Notes under the pieces: model-generated | Seen by the model: only the letters and a program-made list of their open reading frames with translations | Told to the model about the DNA's origin: nothing | Database searches by the model: none | Position numbers and translations under genes: made by a program | Assembly: GCA_021774445.1 (NCBI GenBank) | Contig: JAJFJA010000042.1 | Coordinates: 186,001 to 250,000, forward strand | Reading direction: 5' to 3' | Source: Alphaproteobacteria bacterium | GTDB taxonomy: Bacteria; Pseudomonadota; Alphaproteobacteria; UBA6615 | DNA: 64,000 nt | Part shown: positions 1 to 12,527 of the stretch, piece after piece | Layout: each line of letters starts with the position of its first letter | Position numbering within the stretch: the first letter of the stretch is position 1

Positions 1-2
1 GT

Positions 3-311
3 CTGGAAGGACCGGCTCCGCTTGAGCCTCTGGGAGAGCCGGCAGTCGATTTTGCTGAGATTCAGCGCGCGCTCGGTGACCTCGGTTACGATCCCGGGCC
101 GATCGATGGCGCCATGGGTAATCGTACGCGCGAGGCGATTCAGCGCTACCAAAACGACCGTGGCCTCGCCATCGACGGCGAGCCCAGCCCAGCTTTGTTC
201 GGACGCCTGCAGGAGGACTTGGCGAACCGCCGAGCACCGGCCGCCGGCGGCTCGCAGCCAACCGGGCCGATTGACGACCTGGGCGACTTGGGGGAGCTGG
301 ATACCTTCTAA
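3..311 (+). CDS. Peptidoglycan-binding domain protein, C-terminal part (cut by window edge)
   Basis: The reading frame is open from the first bases of the window to a TAA stop, so only the last 102 codons are present. They hold one complete PG_binding_1 repeat (key stretches EIQRALGDLGYDPGPIDG and TREAIQRYQ), a three-helix fold that normally anchors an envelope enzyme to peptidoglycan. A Gly/Pro-rich tail ending in ELDTF follows. The catalytic or partner domain lies outside the window, so the function of the whole protein cannot be stated. It converges on the secreted-protein gene that ends at 370. The family call rests on the repeat alone. Confidence 0.8.
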   Translation: MEGPAPLEPLGEPAVDFAEIQRALGDLGYDPGPIDGAMGNRTREAIQRYQNDRGLAIDGEPSPALFGRLQEDLANRRAPAAGGSQPTGPIDDLGDLGELDTF

Positions 312-325
312 TTTGTTTGGCCGCG

Positions 326-350
326 CCTGTGGGTGGGGCACCACCCAGGA
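326..350. terminator. Hairpin between convergent genes
   Basis: TGGGTGG (330-336) and CCACCCA (341-347) form a perfect 7-bp stem with a GGCA loop, extended by flanking CC/GG pairing. It sits between two converging stop codons, so it could end transcription from either side. No strong T-run follows, so the call is moderate. Confidence 0.45.
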
Positions 351-369
351 TCCCGGAGAGACTATGCCG

Positions 370-2286
370 CTAGCGGCCGCAGGTTGCGTGAGGGGCCGTA
401 GAAACAACGCCTTGGGCGCTCGTACATACACAGGCGGACGGGAATATCGTACCTCCGGGACGCCACTCGCAGGTTTCACCAGCGGCGGGCACCGATTGGG
501 CCACCCGGGTGGCCGTAAATGTGAAGCCCGTTTGGTTGGCGCCTGACAATATGTCTCCCGACAGGGTCATGGTGTCGACGTATTCTCCGCCGCCCCAGGT
601 GATCCGAATCTTATCGGGGCCAATGCATAACCAACTGCCCGCGCTGATCAGCGGATGGTCTGCGTTACTGGCACTGCCGCCGCTGGGCTCGCCGGTGAGT
701 ATGGTGACGGTATTCCTGGGCCAGGCCCAGCTGTCTAGAACGCCCTCGCAATTGGCAAGGCTGGATTCGCCAGCCCCCGGCCCCGGTTGTTTTGCCTGTG
801 AGGCCTGCCGTAACGCGGCGACGTTGTCCAAACGCTCCTCAATTTTATCGCTCAAATCCGGGCAAAGACCGGGCAGAGCGGATCTTTGGAGTGCGGCTTG
901 CGCCCCATATAGCCGCTCCTCAGCGGCATCAAAATCACCGGATCGATATGGCGGTTCGGACTCTTCGTGTAAGCGCAGACTTTCTGTTGACGCAGGCAGT
1001 GCTGCCTCCAACCGCCTGCCGGCCTGCTTGACCAACAGGTGGCGGTCATCGGCAAAGGCTTGGCGCAACAGCCCCATATCGGCGACATCGCAAGCAGCTA
1101 TGGCGTCGTCGGCGCGAGCCAGAACACGACGCAGGCGCTCGATCTTGTCGAAACGACCGGCGATGGTCTGACGCAGGTCAATACAGGCGTCGGGTCCGAT
1201 AACGTCAAGGCTGCGGAGGGCCTCGCCAAGCTTGCTTTCAGACCCATCGAGACCGCCACTCAAATAGGTGGTTTCAGCCGCGTCATTGGCGGCGATTGCC
1301 CGGATAAGCGGTTCGGTCATGGCCTCCACCTTGGCCTTGGCCGCGACCAGCAGAACGTGGCTGCGGCCATCGAGCTGCTCACCGTACCGGCGCAGGGGGC
1401 CCAGGTCGCACGCGGCAAGGGCCGAATCGACCTTGACCAGCACGCCCTCCAGACGCTCGATCTTGTCCAAGGCCTCGGCGATCTGCGCTTGCCGCTCGGT
1501 GCAGCCCGTCGCACCGGCCGCAGCCAATAGGCTTTCGACCTCATCGAGATTACCGGCAGTATAGGCAGCGCCGGCTTTCTCGAAGCTATCGTCAGCGGCA
1601 ATCTCGCGCCGCAACTTCTCAAGCATCGCCAGAACGGGCTCACCGGCTCCGGTGTCCGCCGTCGCCAATTCCTCTTCCGCACGCCGGATTTCTGCTAGGT
1701 CGCAGGACTCAAGTGCTGCGCGTGCGGCGTCCAAGATTGTGCGTTGGCCCGCCGCGCTACCGGCGCCCCCTGCCGCTCCTGTTTCGGCAACGACTTCGCC
1801 TTCCCCCGCGCGGCCTTCGGCCGAGCCCGCCGGGACATTTCCGAGCGCCCCGGCAAGGCCGCCACCGCTATTCCGCGCGATGATATCGACGATCAGTTGA
1901 AATCGTGGGTTGTCAACAACGACATCTTCGTTGGTGTCGAAAAAAAGTGTGACCGTTTCCGTGGCACCATCGGGCGCCTCCTGGAAAATCGCGAACTCGA
2001 TGGTGAAATCAACCGAACCGCCGACCTCGAGTTCGGCGGACCTTGGCGTTACACCGGTCAGGTCGATCCACTGGAGCGGGAAAGAGGGCGTCATGGTAAC
2101 GCCGGTCACCCGTTGGCCGGTGCTGTTGGTGACACGGAAGATCGCGGCGTTACCGGACGTGCCGGCGACGAAGGTGTCGCGGATCGTCTGTGGATCGTCC
2201 AAGCCCTGCCGGCTCGCGTCTTGTGCGAGGGCCGGACAACCGATCAGCGCAGCGACCAGAACGAAACAAACGGGATAGCGGGCCAT
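370..2286 (-). CDS. Secreted protein with three about 104-residue cysteine-bearing repeats, function unknown
   Basis: 638 residues from an ATG preceded by GGGGAAT; the frame is open further upstream but this start gives a clean signal peptide (residues 1-22, ending ALAQ) and lies 4 bp after the previous stop. Residues about 45-140 look beta-rich and Ig-like. A Gly/Ala linker (about 140-180) leads to three helical repeats at about 183-280, 281-385 and 387-490. Each has an SCDL/ACDL/ACDV cysteine near its start and a second cysteine 67-76 residues later (C195/C262, C293/C368, C399/C475), and ends in a DKIERL-like motif. The last 125 residues form a separate, probably beta-rich, domain with WAWPRN and TWGGGEY stretches. 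I recognise no enzyme family. Second gene of a two-gene secreted unit. Confidence 0.75.
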   Translation of the reverse strand: MARYPVCFVLVAALIGCPALAQDASRQGLDDPQTIRDTFVAGTSGNAAIFRVTNSTGQRVTGVTMTPSFPLQWIDLTGVTPRSAELEVGGSVDFTIEFAIFQEAPDGATETVTLFFDTNEDVVVDNPRFQLIVDIIARNSGGGLAGALGNVPAGSAEGRAGEGEVVAETGAAGGAGSAAGQRTILDAARAALESCDLAEIRRAEEELATADTGAGEPVLAMLEKLRREIAADDSFEKAGAAYTAGNLDEVESLLAAAGATGCTERQAQIAEALDKIERLEGVLVKVDSALAACDLGPLRRYGEQLDGRSHVLLVAAKAKVEAMTEPLIRAIAANDAAETTYLSGGLDGSESKLGEALRSLDVIGPDACIDLRQTIAGRFDKIERLRRVLARADDAIAACDVADMGLLRQAFADDRHLLVKQAGRRLEAALPASTESLRLHEESEPPYRSGDFDAAEERLYGAQAALQRSALPGLCPDLSDKIEERLDNVAALRQASQAKQPGPGAGESSLANCEGVLDSWAWPRNTVTILTGEPSGGSASNADHPLISAGSWLCIGPDKIRITWGGGEYVDTMTLSGDILSGANQTGFTFTATRVAQSVPAAGETCEWRPGGTIFPSACVCTSAQGVVSTAPHATCGR

Positions 2287-2290
2287 GGCG

Positions 2291-3760
2291 TCAATTCCCC
2301 TGGCGCGTGCCGAGGGATACGACCGCAAGCTTCGCATTACAGCCACATGGCGGTGGCAGGCGATCGAGGAGATCGAGCGTTTGGCTGCGCAAAACCTCCA
2401 TCTGCACCATGACCTTGCGCTCGGCCGACAGGTTAGTGTACGCGGCCAAACCCGCATAACCGGCACTTATGAGAATACTCCCGATTGTCGAGGCCGCCGT
2501 CCCTGCGGGCAGAAATATGGTCGCAACCACCGACGCCGCGAGGTCTTCGACGAAACCGACACTGCTGCTGGCATCTTCCATGAGTTCAGCCTGCAACGCA
2601 TCGATATCCTGAACGAAATGAGCCAGGAACGCGGCTAGTCGAGCCGGATCGCCGCGGCCTAGGCCCTTGATTCGATCAATTTCCTGACGGAATTGGACGC
2701 CGCCAAACACGACATGAAAACCGCCTTTGGAGCTTGCGGCGAGCAAGCGGCCGAGGCGGGTCTGGTAGCTCTGACTAACCGGAGGCAGAATCGCCTCCCA
2801 AGCCGTCGGTGAGGCCAGATCGGCCCCGAGCGGATGGCTACACCCGCAGCGGATACTTAGATATTCGAGCAAAGCCTGATGACGCATCCGCAGGATCGAC
2901 AAATTACCCCGGCCCAGGCGAGCGACCGCCGCGTCCGCCAAGATATTGGCTTCCGCGTCGAGCAGGATGTTCATCATCTTTTGTTTGAGAACCAGTTCGC
3001 TGGCCTTGGAGGGATTGGGTGCCTGCTCCATAAGCAGAACAGCCATGGCATTGGAGATGGGAGGGGCGTGGGGATCCCCGGTGACGGACTTCCCAAATTC
3101 CGACAACAACTGGCGTTCGTTGAACGCACCGCCATATCGCGCTCGATAGCTGTCGAACGCCCGCGTCCGCACCGTAACGCTGTCAATACTTGCGCGGAGA
3201 CGCGCCCGAAGAGCTTCCTTACTCGCGTTTTTTTCCGCAATGATCACGGCGCGCGCTTTGTCGAAGATTTCATCGACGGCCCGGCCCAAAGCAACCGTGA
3301 CTATGAAGTTCGCGGTGAAGTCCGAGATCACCGCGGCCGATACCCGCGGGAAGGCCTGATTGTCAAGATCGGCTATTTCAAGGGTACTCAGGTCGCGGAT
3401 CAGCGCGCGTTGATAGGCCATGCGCTGGTCTTCAGGCAGGGCCGGAACGGCAGCCATTTCGCGGTCAAGCGCCTGGCGGGCGACCGGCGGCAGCGTCGCT
3501 TGGTTGATCCAGCGTCCGCCGAAGGGACTGCGGGAGCCGACATTGTCGCGCAGGGCTGCGATAATCCAAATGAGGCGTGATTCGTAGAGGCCTGCCGGTG
3601 GCGGCAGACCATAGGCGGGCGTGTTGGATATATAACTGCCGCGGGGCGCGAACTCAGCCTGAGCCCGAACCTCTGCCGAGGTGAGCGCCAACGTGCCCAT
3701 CGTCAATGAAAGTAAGACGAAGGTCACGGCGAGCCGGCATTTCAGAGCGGGACCCTGCAT
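2291..3760 (-). CDS. Secreted or membrane-associated protein of unknown function
   Basis: 489 residues. I choose the second of two close ATGs because GGGAGGA then lies about 8 bases upstream; the first ATG (3766) is only 1-2 bases from it. An N-terminal signal peptide (ending SAEVRAQA) implies export. The body is helical with no motif I recognise. Two Cys-Gly-Cys motifs occur, one mid-protein (RCGCSHP) and one near the C-terminus (PPCGCNAK). A long hydrophobic, glycine-rich stretch at about residues 400-440 could form a membrane hairpin. It sits 4 bp upstream of the repeat protein ending at 370, so the two are probably co-transcribed and may work together (inference). Confidence 0.72.
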   Translation of the reverse strand: MQGPALKCRLAVTFVLLSLTMGTLALTSAEVRAQAEFAPRGSYISNTPAYGLPPPAGLYESRLIWIIAALRDNVGSRSPFGGRWINQATLPPVARQALDREMAAVPALPEDQRMAYQRALIRDLSTLEIADLDNQAFPRVSAAVISDFTANFIVTVALGRAVDEIFDKARAVIIAEKNASKEALRARLRASIDSVTVRTRAFDSYRARYGGAFNERQLLSEFGKSVTGDPHAPPISNAMAVLLMEQAPNPSKASELVLKQKMMNILLDAEANILADAAVARLGRGNLSILRMRHQALLEYLSIRCGCSHPLGADLASPTAWEAILPPVSQSYQTRLGRLLAASSKGGFHVVFGGVQFRQEIDRIKGLGRGDPARLAAFLAHFVQDIDALQAELMEDASSSVGFVEDLAASVVATIFLPAGTAASTIGSILISAGYAGLAAYTNLSAERKVMVQMEVLRSQTLDLLDRLPPPCGCNAKLAVVSLGTRQGN

Positions 3761-3973
3761 GTGCATGTCCTCCCGCGAATGTTACCCTCGCACGGTGCCA
3801 CCGAAGAGCATGGGACGGAAAGGTGTACCGGTCAACACTGGGTGGTTGGGGGTGGCAACTTGTCGCTCGACTTGAGGCTATCAGGCGCGCCCCGGCGCAC
3901 TCAACTTCAGGGCCGCGAATACATTGCCCAATGCCGGCGGGCGGCGCGCCCTCGCCTAACGCCTTGAAAGAAT

Positions 3974-4049
<76 letters not shown>

Positions 4050-4097
4050 ACCGTAAGCGCCTTGAGGATGTAGCGGGATCCCCACGCGGGTGGGGCG

Positions 4098-4126
4098 GAT
4101 ATAGCAAAGTGGGGCGGCGGTGTCGA
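4098..4126 (-). promoter_or_regulatory. Probable sigma70-type promoter of tRNA-Lys
   Basis: On the minus strand TCGACA (4121-4126) is followed 17 bp later by TATATC (4098-4103), about 45 bp upstream of the tRNA 5' end. Spacing and hexamers fit a vegetative promoter; no experimental support. Confidence 0.5.
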
Positions 4127-4244
4127 GCGGGATGGCCGCGGGGCCGGGCAGATAGGCTCGACGGGTCGGGGCCGGGCGCCTAAGCTGGCGGCGTGGTTGG
4201 TTCATTGGCGGCGCGTCGCGGGGGCGGCGGATGGGGGCGGTAGC

Positions 4245-4658
4245 ATGGGTTATCTGGACAAGCTCGAGATCTCCAACCGGGTGGTGTCAGCGGCGCGGCC
4301 GCGGCGCAGGCTCGACACCGCGGAATACCGGCGGCGCAAACTGATCGCCAATATCGAGGAACAGATCGAGCTGGTGGCGTTGGCGCTGGAGGGCAAGCCG
4401 CTGGAGCTGAGCCGCAAGCGCGGCCACGGGGTGGCACGGGTGCGGCCGCGACTGTGGTGGAAGGAAGTCCCCGACGGCAGCTTCTACACGCAGATCCGCT
4501 ACAACAAAGTGCCGCTGAACCTGGCGCGGCGCGGCACCTCCATCGAGGCGGGCTCGCTGAAACGCCTGATCACGGTCTATCGGACGGTGATCCGGGCGAC
4601 TGCAGCCGGAGAACTCGACCAGGCGATCCGCGACGCGGCACGCAAGTCGCGCCCCTGA
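4245..4658 (+). CDS. Small hypothetical protein (possibly DUF6641-like)
   Basis: 137 residues, very basic and without signal peptide or membrane segment, so probably cytoplasmic. The ATG at 4245 follows a GGGGGCGG run. The N-terminus (MGYLDKLEISNRV) and the sequence EEQIELVALALEGK followed by WWKEVPDGSFYTQIRYN resemble small proteobacterial proteins that I recall as DUF6641, but I cannot verify that. It stands alone between tRNA-Lys and the convergent rodA, and context gives no functional hint. Confidence 0.65.
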   Translation: MGYLDKLEISNRVVSAARPRRRLDTAEYRRRKLIANIEEQIELVALALEGKPLELSRKRGHGVARVRPRLWWKEVPDGSFYTQIRYNKVPLNLARRGTSIEAGSLKRLITVYRTVIRATAAGELDQAIRDAARKSRP

Positions 4659-4691
4659 GGGGCCGCGGCGGCCGGCGTCGGCGGCGGGGGC

Positions 4692-5840
4692 TCAGTTCGA
4701 GCCGCCGCGGCGGTTGATGTAGGTGTCGCGATGGAGGCTGACGCTCATCAGCAGGCCGAAGCCGATGAGGACGGTCAGCATCGCCGTGCCGCCATAGGAG
4801 ATCAGCGGCAGCGGCACGCCGACCACCGGCAACAGGCCCATGACCATAGCGACATTGATGAACAAGTAGAGGAAGAAAGAGGTGGTGATGCCGAGCGCCA
4901 GCAGGCGGCCGAACTGGCTGCGGCAGCGCAGGCTGATGGCAATCCCGTAGGCCACCAGCAGCAGATAGAGCCCAAGCGTGGCAAGGCCGCCGAGTAAGCC
5001 GAACTCTTCCGCCAACATGGTGAAGATGAAGTCCGTCTGCTTCTCCGGCAAGAAATTCAGATGGCTTTGAGTGCCTTGCAGGAAACCCTTGCCAAAGACG
5101 CCGCCGGAACCCAAGGCGATTTTGGACTGCATAATGTGATAACCGGAGCCGAGAGGATCGGACTCGGGGTTCATGAATGTCAGGATGCGTTGCCGCTGGT
5201 AACCATGCAGGGTCTGCCAGCCGACCGGTATGGCGGCAACCACCGCCACGGCGACGGCCGCGAACATCCATAACCGTACGCCGGCGAGCCAGAACATGGC
5301 GCCGCCAATCATCACGACGACCATGGCGGTGCCGAGATCCGGTTGGCGCAACACCATCGCGGCGGGGGCGAGGATCATGGCGATCGGAATGAGCAAATAA
5401 GAGATCCGACCGATGTCCTCCAGCTCGATGCCATGAAAATAGCGGGCCAAGGCCATAACCAGACCGACCTTCATCACCTCGGACGGTTGCAGCTGAAAGA
5501 ACCCCAAATCGAGCCAGCGCTGGGCCCCCATGCCGATGGAGCCCATAAACTCCACCGCCGCCAATAACAACAGGCCAGCGGCATAAGCGGGGTAAGCGAG
5601 GCGCAGCCAGAACCGCAAGTCGATCATGGCGACGATGAACATGGCGACCATGCCGACGCCGAGGCGCGCCATTTGCCGCGTGGCCCAGGGATTGAGATCG
5701 CCGTTGGCGGCCGAATAAAGCATGGCGAAGCCGACACTGGCGGTGGCTAGGATGAGCAGGACCAGGCCCCAGTTCAGATGTATGAGCTTGTCGCCAAGGG
5801 AGGGTTCGGCGCGGCTCAAGCCGCCGTAGCGTACGGACAC
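4692..5840 (-). CDS. rodA: Rod-shape-determining SEDS glycosyltransferase RodA
   Basis: 382 residues with about ten hydrophobic segments, typical for SEDS proteins. RodA polymerises lipid II into glycan strands in the inner membrane during cell elongation and works with PBP2. Conserved SEDS stretches are visible: QPDLGTAMV, the loop with GSGYHIMQSKIALGSGG, LPEKQTDFIFTMLAEEFG, and VGVPLPLISYGGTAM near the C-terminus. The start is GTG, 9 bp after the mrdA stop, so it is the last gene of the mreBCD-mrdA-rodA operon. The EFG-type loop and its position beside PBP2 separate it from the second SEDS protein, FtsW, encoded at 60826. Confidence 0.96.
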   Translation of the reverse strand: MSVRYGGLSRAEPSLGDKLIHLNWGLVLLILATASVGFAMLYSAANGDLNPWATRQMARLGVGMVAMFIVAMIDLRFWLRLAYPAYAAGLLLLAAVEFMGSIGMGAQRWLDLGFFQLQPSEVMKVGLVMALARYFHGIELEDIGRISYLLIPIAMILAPAAMVLRQPDLGTAMVVVMIGGAMFWLAGVRLWMFAAVAVAVVAAIPVGWQTLHGYQRQRILTFMNPESDPLGSGYHIMQSKIALGSGGVFGKGFLQGTQSHLNFLPEKQTDFIFTMLAEEFGLLGGLATLGLYLLLVAYGIAISLRCRSQFGRLLALGITTSFFLYLFINVAMVMGLLPVVGVPLPLISYGGTAMLTVLIGFGLLMSVSLHRDTYINRRGGSN

Positions 5841-5849
5841 GATCCCGGC

Positions 5850-7739
5850 CTAGCTGTCGGTCGTGTCGGTCGACGCGCGGCTGGCCGTCGTCGTACCGGG
5901 CGCAAAGGCGGCGGGGTCGCGCAGCTGGGCCTCGCGCAAAACATCTCTGGCGATGGGTGCGGCGACCTTGGAACCACTACCGCCATGCTCAACCACCACG
6001 GCGACGGCATAGCGCGGCTTCTCCAGCGGTGCGTAGGCGACGAACAAGGCGTGATCCCGCGCCTTCCACGGCAGCTCCTCATTCTTCAGGACGCGGACCG
6101 CGCGCTCGCGCCGGGTGATGCGCCGGACCTGGGCAGTGCCGGTCTTGCCGGCCATCTCCATGCCCTCCTCGCCAATGCGAGAACGGCGAGCGGTGCCGCG
6201 CTCATGGGTAGTGACTTCGATCATGCCTTGGCGAACAATATCCAAATGGCGGGCGTTGATCCCCAGGTCCGGTAGATCGTCCGTGGTGCGGGCAATCAAG
6301 GTCGCATCGACCGCCCGGTCACGCGTGAGGTGCGGTTGCAGCGCCTTTTTGCCGTTGGCAATGCGCGCCACCATTACCGCCAACTGCAACGGCGTGGTCA
6401 GGACGAACCCCTGCCCAATCCCAGAAACAAGGGTTTCACCGGTGACCCAAGGCTCGCCGATCACCGCTTGCTTCCAAGCAGGCGTCGGTATCAAGCCAGG
6501 GCGTTCGCCGGGCAGATCGATATCAAAGTTGGCGCCCAGGCCGAGCCGCCGAGCCATGTCGCCAATGCGCTCAATACCGACGCGGCGGGAGACTTCATAG
6601 AAGTAGACGTCGCAGGATTCGCGGATGCCGCGCGTCAGGTGCACCTTGCCGTGCCCCTCGCGCTTCCAACAATGGAATAGACCATCGCCAAGCCTGAGTT
6701 TGCCGTTGCAAAAAAACGTTGTCTCGGTGTCGAGGACGCCGGCCTCAAGGGCCGCCAAGGCGACAACCATCTTGAAGGTGGAGCCCGGCGAGAATTCTCC
6801 CGCGATAGCCTTATTGCGCAACGGCGCGCGCTCGTTGTTGACCAAAGCCTGCCATTGGGCGGTGCTCAGTCCCTCGGTAAAATTGTTGGGGTCAAAGCTG
6901 GGATTCGACACCAGAGTCAGCAGGGCGCCGGTCTCAACATCGATCAATACGACGGCGCCGCTTTCCTCCCCCAGCCTTTCAGCGGCAAACCGCTGCAGCT
7001 CAACATCGAGAGTAAGAACAAGCTCCTGGCCGCTCTGGCCCTCCTTGCGCTCCAACTCACGGATCACGCGGCCAAGGGCGTTGACTTCGACTTGACTGGC
7101 GCCGGCGCGGCCACGCAGAGCAAGATCGTATTTTTTCTCGAGACCGCTGCGGCCAATGCGGAATCCGGGCGTTTCGAGAAGCGGATCGCCGTTGATGTCG
7201 TCGGGGCTTACCGAGGCGACATAGCCGAGTACATGGGCAACCGTAACGCTGTCCGGGTAAAACCGGCGCTGACCGACATCGATACTGATGCCAGGCAAGT
7301 CGGGTGCGTTGACCTCGATTTTGGCCACCTCCTCCCAATCGAGAAACTCGCGGATGGTGACCGGGACAAAGTTCCTACGCTTATGGGTATCGCGCAGGAT
7401 GCGCGCGCGCTCGTCGTCGCTGATGGGAATGATATGTGCGAGACGATTCAGCGTTTGCTCGATGTCAGGCGTGTTCTCCGACGTTATGAGGACCCGGTAG
7501 TTTTGCCGGTTGATCGCCAGGGGAACGCCGAAACGATCAACGATGGTGCCACGGCTAGGCTGCAGCAGCCGCATATTGATGCGGTTCTCGTCGGCGAGCA
7601 GAGCATATCGGTCCGCCTCTACAACCTGCAGATAATACATGCGAGCGGCGAGCACGCCCATCAACGCGGCCTGGCCGCCACCAAGAACCAGAGCGCGGCG
7701 GGTGAAGTGGCGTTGAAGGTCGTTGTCCCGGCGATGCAT
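5850..7739 (-). CDS. mrdA: Penicillin-binding protein 2 (elongasome transpeptidase)
   Basis: 629 residues from the ATG giving MHRRDNDLQ; the frame continues upstream into mreD but this start leaves a 7-bp gap. One N-terminal membrane helix (about 15-38) is followed by the PBP dimerisation region and a C-terminal transpeptidase domain. The SxxK motif is S320-T-F-K323 (SPGSTFK), the second motif is SCD (ESCDVYFYE), and KTG lies in AGKTGTAQV. It cross-links peptidoglycan during lateral growth, paired with RodA downstream and regulated by MreC upstream. Confidence 0.96.
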   Translation of the reverse strand: MHRRDNDLQRHFTRRALVLGGGQAALMGVLAARMYYLQVVEADRYALLADENRINMRLLQPSRGTIVDRFGVPLAINRQNYRVLITSENTPDIEQTLNRLAHIIPISDDERARILRDTHKRRNFVPVTIREFLDWEEVAKIEVNAPDLPGISIDVGQRRFYPDSVTVAHVLGYVASVSPDDINGDPLLETPGFRIGRSGLEKKYDLALRGRAGASQVEVNALGRVIRELERKEGQSGQELVLTLDVELQRFAAERLGEESGAVVLIDVETGALLTLVSNPSFDPNNFTEGLSTAQWQALVNNERAPLRNKAIAGEFSPGSTFKMVVALAALEAGVLDTETTFFCNGKLRLGDGLFHCWKREGHGKVHLTRGIRESCDVYFYEVSRRVGIERIGDMARRLGLGANFDIDLPGERPGLIPTPAWKQAVIGEPWVTGETLVSGIGQGFVLTTPLQLAVMVARIANGKKALQPHLTRDRAVDATLIARTTDDLPDLGINARHLDIVRQGMIEVTTHERGTARRSRIGEEGMEMAGKTGTAQVRRITRRERAVRVLKNEELPWKARDHALFVAYAPLEKPRYAVAVVVEHGGSGSKVAAPIARDVLREAQLRDPAAFAPGTTTASRASTDTTDS

Positions 7740-7746
7740 GGTCGCG

Positions 7747-8268
7747 CTAGCTTTCCTGCCCGACCAAGGCACGCTGCATGTGGAACAGCAGCCATGCAAG
7801 TAGTGGGAATACGGCGATCGTCATGAGCACGTTAAACAGAGTTGCGTCGGGGGCCACCAAGGCGCCGCGCAGCAGTGTCATCAGCAACCAGGTTAACGCA
7901 CCTGCCGCCGGTGCCAACATCACAAATCCGAGCCAAAACACCCAGAAAGACTTGCCGACCAGGAAGCGACGTTGGCTGCTGAGAATGGCATGGGCCAGGA
8001 GAAGAACCAGCGCGCTCACCCCGAGCGGCACACCGGTCAGTGCGTCATGGACGACACCGATCGCAAACACCGCCGTGCGTGGCATCAAATCGGGCCGCAG
8101 GACGACCCAGTAATATACGGCCATAAGCGGCAAGGATGGGGCGACGACAGCGTAGTAGGGCACCGGTATCGGAGCCACGCCGATGAAGACCAAAAACAAG
8201 GTGATGACAACTGGGACGATGTTGCGTGCCCAGCGATCGAGGCGAGCCGTGCCGCCCGCCAGGTTCAT
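7747..8268 (-). CDS. mreD: Rod shape-determining protein MreD
   Basis: 173 residues with five or six hydrophobic segments and little else, as usual for MreD. The family is a membrane component of the elongation complex. Its ATG overlaps the mreC stop codon (ATGA), and mrdA follows after 7 bp, so translational coupling is likely. Identification rests on size, topology and position within mreB-mreC-mreD; sequence conservation in this family is low. Confidence 0.92.
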   Translation of the reverse strand: MNLAGGTARLDRWARNIVPVVITLFLVFIGVAPIPVPYYAVVAPSLPLMAVYYWVVLRPDLMPRTAVFAIGVVHDALTGVPLGVSALVLLLAHAILSSQRRFLVGKSFWVFWLGFVMLAPAAGALTWLLMTLLRGALVAPDATLFNVLMTIAVFPLLAWLLFHMQRALVGQES

Positions 8269-9275
8269 TGCACCGCGCCGACCACTGCCGCAGCCGCCGT
8301 CGGCCTCACTGTCTCGTCCGGGGTTACCTCGACGATCGGGGCGCCTTCGACTGCCGGTGCCGTGTCGCTCGGTGCCGTACCAGCCGGTGCCGGGCCGACC
8401 GGTGCCGCGGGCACCGTCTTGTCGGGCGCGGGCAGAATACCTTCCGGTCCATAGTCGAGCACCTGGACATAGGCCAAACGTCCATAGTCTACCAACGGCT
8501 GAACCGAAATTCCGGCCTCACCGATTTCCGCCACGATGCCGACCGCGAGACCCGGCGGGAAGACGCCGCCGTGGCCGGACGTGAGGATGCGATCGCCGGG
8601 CGTTACCGGTGCGTTGCGGGGCAAATGAAGTAACTCAGGCCGGCCGGAGTTGTTGCCTGCAAGAATGGCGCGGTCGCCAGTGGATTCGACCACGACAGGA
8701 ACGCGGGAGTTCAGATCCGTCAACAGGAGTATGCGCGCCGATCGCCTACCGACGGCGGCAATGCGACCGACGAGGCCGTCCACGGTCACGGCGGCCTGGC
8801 CGCGCACCAGACGCTCCTGACTACCCGCATTAACAAGCATGCTGTGAACGAAGGTGCCGGCGGAGTCAGCAATGACCCGGGCGCCGATGGCGCGCGGGAT
8901 CGGATCCGGGACTATGTTCATCTGGGAACGGAGGGCGGTCAGCTCCAGTTGCAGCCGCCGCGCTTCATTCTGCCAACCAAGCAGGAGCTCGTTTTCGCGC
9001 TTCAGCCGGGCATTGTCGGCATGTAGCAAAAATAGGCCATTAACTTCTTCAATGGTGTTGCTGATACTTTGGGCGGGCTGGCTCAGCACCGTCAGCACCG
9101 GGGCCACCGAATCGACGATCGCCGTCCGACTCTGCTCGATAAGCACGGTTTCAGCCTTGCTCAAGAGCATAAGCGTGAAGGCTGTTACTATCAGTAGTAG
9201 GAATGCAAAGCGCTGTGCCCATATCTTGATGGGCAAGGCCAATCCGACAACAGTGCTTCCTGAACCGCGATTCAC
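8265..9275 (-). CDS. mreC: Rod shape-determining protein MreC
   Basis: 336 residues, GTG start. A single N-terminal membrane helix (about 20-42) precedes a short coiled coil (NARLKRENELLLGWQNEARRL region) and the periplasmic beta domains with typical GLVGRIAAVGRRSARILLLTD and GVFPPGLAVGIV stretches. MreC bridges MreB and PBP2 and activates the latter. The C-terminal about 55 residues are a low-complexity Ala/Pro/Thr tail with repeats such as PVGPAPAGTAPSDTAPA, longer than a minimal MreC and probably disordered. Confidence 0.95.
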   Translation of the reverse strand: MNRGSGSTVVGLALPIKIWAQRFAFLLLIVTAFTLMLLSKAETVLIEQSRTAIVDSVAPVLTVLSQPAQSISNTIEEVNGLFLLHADNARLKRENELLLGWQNEARRLQLELTALRSQMNIVPDPIPRAIGARVIADSAGTFVHSMLVNAGSQERLVRGQAAVTVDGLVGRIAAVGRRSARILLLTDLNSRVPVVVESTGDRAILAGNNSGRPELLHLPRNAPVTPGDRILTSGHGGVFPPGLAVGIVAEIGEAGISVQPLVDYGRLAYVQVLDYGPEGILPAPDKTVPAAPVGPAPAGTAPSDTAPAVEGAPIVEVTPDETVRPTAAAAVVGAVQ

Positions 9276-9317
9276 CAGATCTAGCCTCTGGGTTCCCTAA
9301 AGGGCGAATATATAGAT

Positions 9318-12454
<3,137 letters not shown>

Positions 12455-12527
12455 GGTCTTGCTCCAAACGGGCGCGGGCCCCAGGTCGTGCGGACCGCGC
12501 GTTGGTTGTTGTGGGTCGAAAAGAGGC

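Noticed and set aside
8265..8440. Low-complexity Ala/Pro/Thr tail of MreC as a possible frameshift
   Set aside because: The frame runs to a stop that overlaps mreD normally; the tail looks like a disordered extension, not a frameshift.
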